In this document: positions 59,775-64,000 of the stretch, in pieces
How positions within the stretch are numbered: the first letter of the stretch is position 1
Layout of the letters: the number at the start of each line of letters is the position of its first letter
Origin: Saksenaea vasiformis B4078
Lineage: Eukaryota > Mucoromycota > Mucoromycetes > Mucorales > Saksenaeaceae
DNA: 64,000 nt
Reading direction: 5' to 3'
Assembly (NCBI GenBank): GCA_000697055.1
Contig: JNDT01001921.1
Location: 62,001 to 126,000 of the forward strand
Program-made: the position numbers and the translations under genes
The notes under the pieces: model-generated
Database searches by the model: none
What the model was told of the DNA's origin: nothing
Seen by the model: only the letters and a program-made list of their open reading frames with translations

Positions 59775-61697
59775 AATGAACACTGAAAGAAAAAGAAAGT
59801 AAACTATCGAAAATAGAAACCGTAAGGTTAGTTTTGTTCACTGTTGCGGACTAAAAAAGAAGCATTGGTTAAGTGAATGGGATAGATGATATTATGTGTA
59901 TTTAAGAACAAAACTTGGTTGCCCCTTTCAGACAGATAACAGCCAGCTCTCCCTATACATGATCAGCTGTATTGCTCACCTTTCAGTATGTCTTAAGCTG
60001 CTTTTTTGTCATATTTCCTTTATTCGATATTAGGCACCTGCAGATAAATCTCTTTTCCCGCGGTGTGAACGCAGTTACACATCCAATTTTCATGTGTAAA
60101 CTTGTAACCGTTGCACACTCCGCATTTAGAAGACCATGTAACATCTGCATGAAAGAATCCATGGCTTCATCCTGACGTTAACGTGCACAATAAGCAATTT
60201 TACTGCATGACGGGGATCATCAAATCATTACTTTATTAGTATTGTCAAGGAGCCTCATGCAACTCTCAGTTTGTGACATAGACTATACGCTTCTTGAAGC
60301 CAAGATTCTAGGACGGTGAGAATATCCCGTGAGGCCACAGCATTGATATACTCCGACAGTATCTTGAGAACAAAGTTGTTCCTACGCATATATCGGTAAC
60401 CATTTACGTATCTTCCCTGAGGATCCTGTACTGCACAAATTTATGAAAATCGTTGAGCCCCATGTGGCTAGACAGTTGGTTTTAGCGTGCATGGCGTGCA
60501 TATCAGCTTACAGCATTAAGAAGTACAGTGATCGGGGATTACTTTGATAACACATACGCACTGGCTTAGATCGTATCTATCCTTGGCTGTTGGTATAGAT
60601 GTTGGCATGTGGGTAGTAAATCTACGCTGCCTATATGCTGGCATACAGAGGGGAGTATAACAGTTAAGTAATCTGCCTTGAACCTATGAACCTAACTTGC
60701 CGTTCACACAATAGAATGCACATCAATAGACGAAGCGCAGATAAGTCCTTTACATCTCATGTTTGCGGATGATTGCAATTTCACAATGCGAAAGCCATGG
60801 AACAACGGGACACTGACACAGCACAAGTCATTGAGAATGGTGGGAATAAAGAGTAGACTTCGCCTAGAGCATCTTCTATTTCTATTTATTGTTCCTGTCA
60901 ATAGTGCAGGTAAATTTATAACAATCGGGAACTGTTGCATTATGACAGCTGCCTCCCTACTTTAATACAGTTTTGCGATGAATTAGCTGCACATGCAACT
61001 GTAGTGATTAGAAGCGCTACACGAGTACTGTAAAGCGTACTATTGCACGAAACGTCGAACGGCACCGCAAATAAAGATTTTGTAGGAGCAGGATTCCAGA
61101 TTCACTTCTAGACGTTATAAACGTGCTATATGAGCTAAAATTATGTCTTTTGTGTCTTCAATATTTTCTTTCGCTTTATGAACGGATCTAACTCATGGAA
61201 AGCGGCCTCTTTCTTTAACCAAGGGGTGGGAAGCTAGTAATTCGATTTCGGTTTTCACGAACACCGTTTCCTCGATAGAGCGAATCCGACACAAACATTA
61301 AATGCATATCTGTTCTCTACGGAATAAACATAAAGTATCATGCAAAATGACGATATTGATGGAAAATGTAACGATCTTTTGTTTTGTCAGTTTCTATATA
61401 CGAATAATGAGCGATTTTACACTTATGGAAAAAAGGAAATAAAAGATACGTCTGAGGCAAATCCAATTACGAGACAATGAGATATAGTTTTTCTAACCTG
61501 AACGCAACGATACATGCATAAACAATAAAGAGCAAGTACAAAAAAATAGTAACATCTATTTACAGGGGGAAATTCATGGCCTTTCTTCAAAGGCAGTTAG
61601 CAAATTAGAACGTGTAGAAATAAATAATCTTCGATCAATTCTCTATCGAGCATTTTCGTCAGCCGAGGATTACCACAAAACTGGTGATCGTGAAAAA
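59775..61697. other. Gene-poor region upstream of the TPR gene
   Basis: Contains the promoter of the TPR gene and the 3' flank of SET2. No complete gene is supported; a possible reverse-transcriptase remnant is listed separately. Confidence 0.5.
60741..60800 (+). pseudogene. Possible non-LTR reverse-transcriptase relic
   Basis: Reads ISPLHLMFADDCNF on the plus strand. MFADD resembles the catalytic FADD/YADD box of LINE reverse transcriptases. There is no long frame around it, so it would be a dead fragment. The motif is short and could be chance. Confidence 0.3.
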
Positions 61698-64000
61698 TCA
61701 TTGGCTACTACTTCCAGAATGATAGTAGCGACTTGAAGAACGGTAGTACGGAGGAGGAGACGCGTAGCGATAGTACGAATGATGGGAATAATAAGAGGAG
61801 GGACGATATGATAAACTTGGACGTCGATAGTCGCCTGAATAGCGATTATCAAAATCGCGATATGGTCTTGGCTTTCTCCCATAGGGTGAAGTTTCTCTAC
61901 TTCGACATCGGTAGTAATAAGAATCGTTATCCTTTGGGTGAGGAACGCTACTCCTCATCGATAACGGAGCTACTGGATCTGAGGACGTGGACATAGGAGT
62001 TGTTTGCAACGACTCGATTCCTTCACGATTTCTCCACCCATCATTGTCCCTTGATTCCTCTCGAATATCCCCTTTGATTATTGCCGTTCTTTCTTCTTCA
62101 CGCCCATTCGATTCTTTTTGTAGACCATCTATATACTTTGTTGTATTATCATCAACAGGCGAATCCACAGGTGCTTGTTTCACTGGTGAGTTAGGTCGTG
62201 ATTTTTTCTTGCGGGTGATTTTCTTGGCAAATTCTGAGCCGTGTGCGTCAATGAACTTCTCAATTTTCGCACGGACGGAGCTATTCACGGTGTGAATTTT
62301 TCGAGAAGAATGTGATTCTCGTTGAACAATGTGGTGTGTCATCTAAAAGTCTGTAAGCAATCATTCGCTTCTACCTCTTCTACCCCACCTTTCTGGCAAG
62401 TTCCTTGAACAGATGCTTATCCCCTTGCCATAAGGAGGTATGTTTTGCACTGAGGTACTTGATCACCACTTTTCCCACTTCCTTTTTGAGCTCTGTCTCT
62501 TCAGGCGTGGGATCGCTGGTGCCTTCTATAGAGCTACGTCGGCTTAAGCGAGGCGACGGCGCGCTTTTACTTGCTGCTGAATTTGTAGGGCTATTCAATC
62601 GACTAGCTGTCTGATCGCGCTTTTTTCGCTCCGTATCTAAGATTGCCTTCTCCACCAAGCCGGCGATCTGGGCTTGACTGACGCCTTCAACGGAACTAAC
62701 ACGTTCTTCTGGGAATTCCCATTGTGTTTTTCCTGTTACTTTGTTGTAATAATAGACATAACCATCTTCGCACGTAGCTGATCTCCAGTTTAACGGTAAT
62801 TTTTTAGTGCACCCATTACTTGGCGTATCTGCGCTCGGTATGTGGGAAGGCATATCTGACCCAAATGCATCATAATGTAATCCTGCTCGACGAGAATTCA
62901 CATCCATCGGGTCGCTGTCGAGTTTGGATGACAGATCCATTTGTTTAACAGTTGGGTAGGTTTGAAATGGCTGCACTGCGACAGGTTCATAGAACTCATT
63001 ATGAATTCCGCCGCGTCCATAGTAATCATAACTGCCCAGCATCGCGCGAGGAGCAATAGGGATGGCAGGTACAGGTGGATATTCCATTTTCCAACGGACT
63101 TCGTTAGCATCCGCAAACAATGATAAGTGTTCATAGTAGTCATCATCGGGGTCGAAAAACTCTCTGGTGGAAGTGAATCGCATTCTTTTTGTCACCAACG
63201 CCGAAGTATCGTCTTCCATCTTTTCGTTTTCACAGTCCATTTCTCCATTTTCTAAATCATAATGTAAGTCAGAAACCTTACAGAGCAAAGGCTCACCATT
63301 AGTAACCCGGGTTTCCGTAGTCTTCCGTTTCGGAATTCGGTAGACGCTTTTCAGTTGGTCCCACTTATCCAATAGTTCCGTGGCACGAGAGCTTATCTTT
63401 TCGTCGTCGTTTGTAGTGAACTTATGAACAACATCAAACATCTGGCAATCTTCCAAGCCGTTTCTGTTGCCCAAAGGTAGACGATCGAGAACATGCAACA
63501 CCTAAAGGGTACGCATCAATGTACAATGATCATGGTCAAAATATCTTACCTTCGTCAAGATTTCATGGTCATTCTTCCATTCTCCAAGCCAAAATTTTAG
63601 CATCTTTAGCCCATGTAGACGAACGAACGTCTTTAGGATCTCTTTTCCTCGGGTGGTGTTGGGGCTTGTCAACTCCAGTCGGTGGAGAAGCTTATTGACT
63701 AGCGGTGCTTTACCAACCGAGTCAAGCATTTTCTTGACAAAGCTCTGCACTTCATCCGGATCTGCCAAAGGTCGAGTAACGGAGCGGCGGGGTTTCCTTG
63801 GTTTACGGTTAATGGTTGTCACAGACTCCGCGCTATCAGTATCCGCATCGCTATCGGAAAGTGCCGACGGTAAATCGACTGTTTCTTCTTCTACCGTCTT
63901 TTCCGATGCACCAATATATCCTTTGCAGTTTGGTTCGCCACAGTAGCATTTCTGTGCCACCGCTCTTTGGAAAAAGAAACGACTATGAGTAACAGGAATG
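61698..64000 (-). CDS. SET2: Set2-type histone H3K36 methyltransferase, 5' end outside window
   Basis: Co-transcriptional H3K36 methyltransferase that binds phosphorylated RNA polymerase II. Only the C-terminal two thirds are in the window. Exons: up to 63550 from the right edge, 63501-62389, and 62342-61698. First comes the post-SET motif AQKCYCGEPNCKG, so the SET catalytic core lies beyond 64000. Next are a LEDGF/TFIIS-like helical domain (VQSFVKKML, LKMLKFWLGEWKND), a WW domain (LPLNWRSATCEDGYVYYYN, GKTQWEFPEE) and the SRI polymerase-binding domain (KVVIKYLSAKH, LFKELARK, ESHSSRKIHTVNSSVRAKIE). The tail after SRI is rich in Tyr, Arg and Ser (YRDFDNRYSGDYRR, SYYSHHSYYRYASPP). That tail is not standard for yeast Set2. 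The exon boundary near 63961 is not fixed. Confidence 0.93.

Noticed and set aside
58467..59802. Several plus-strand ORFs up to 175 codons
   Set aside because: Shadows of the large disordered exon of the TPR gene on the minus strand.

Overview
The window is nuclear DNA from an early-diverging filamentous fungus, most likely a Mucoromycotina/Mucorales species. The evidence is genes with many short GT-AG introns (about 40-150 nt) rich in T tracts, fungal gene sets (Cch1 calcium channel, Pct1, Cti6, Clr4, Set2, Pex22, Atp19, GPI-type aspartic proteases) and a Fanzor nuclease gene of the type known from Mucoromycota. There are no operons. Genes lie on both strands, and gene-dense blocks alternate with gene-poor blocks full of decayed repeats.

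Layout. 1-1839: 3' part of an apparently intact, intron-rich Fanzor gene (eukaryotic homologue of TnpB, an RNA-guided nuclease). It is the most interesting object here; its 5' end lies outside the window. 1840-5854: non-coding and decayed sequence with a Tc1/mariner transposase relic. 5.9-18.9 kb: housekeeping and regulatory genes: a CreC/WDR20 WD40 protein, a bHLH transcription factor, choline-phosphate cytidylyltransferase with a GC-AG intron, an acidic-tailed protein of unknown function, the PHD-finger protein Cti6 and a short unknown protein. 19.9-25.2 kb: a tandem array of three secreted or GPI-anchored aspartic proteases, each with one intron at the same place inside the catalytic DTGS motif. 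26.4-28.7 kb: a single-pass membrane protein and the peroxin Pex22. 29.6-37.8 kb: the large Cch1 calcium channel gene on the minus strand. 38.5-41.2 kb: a small unknown gene and the pyruvate dehydrogenase E2 gene.

41.2-49.4 kb is a gene-poor, AT-rich island. I could pick out two families of diverged repeats, an inverted repeat and a possible transposon end by eye. The Clr4/SUV39 H3K9 methyltransferase gene (49.4-51.0 kb) sits between this island and another gene-poor stretch. 53.5-59.8 kb carries Atp19, an expansin/barwin-like secreted protein and a large Iml2/TTC39-type TPR protein. 59.8-61.7 kb is non-coding with a possible reverse-transcriptase relic. 61.7-64.0 kb is the 3' part of the Set2 H3K36 methyltransferase gene, cut by the right edge.

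Exon coordinates were derived by hand from splice signals, reading frame and recognisable protein motifs. For most multi-exon genes the spliced length was checked to be a multiple of three (Fanzor part, PCT1, CTI6, the three proteases, PEX22, ATP19, the expansin-like gene). No database search was run. I found no convincing tRNA, rRNA or CRISPR array.
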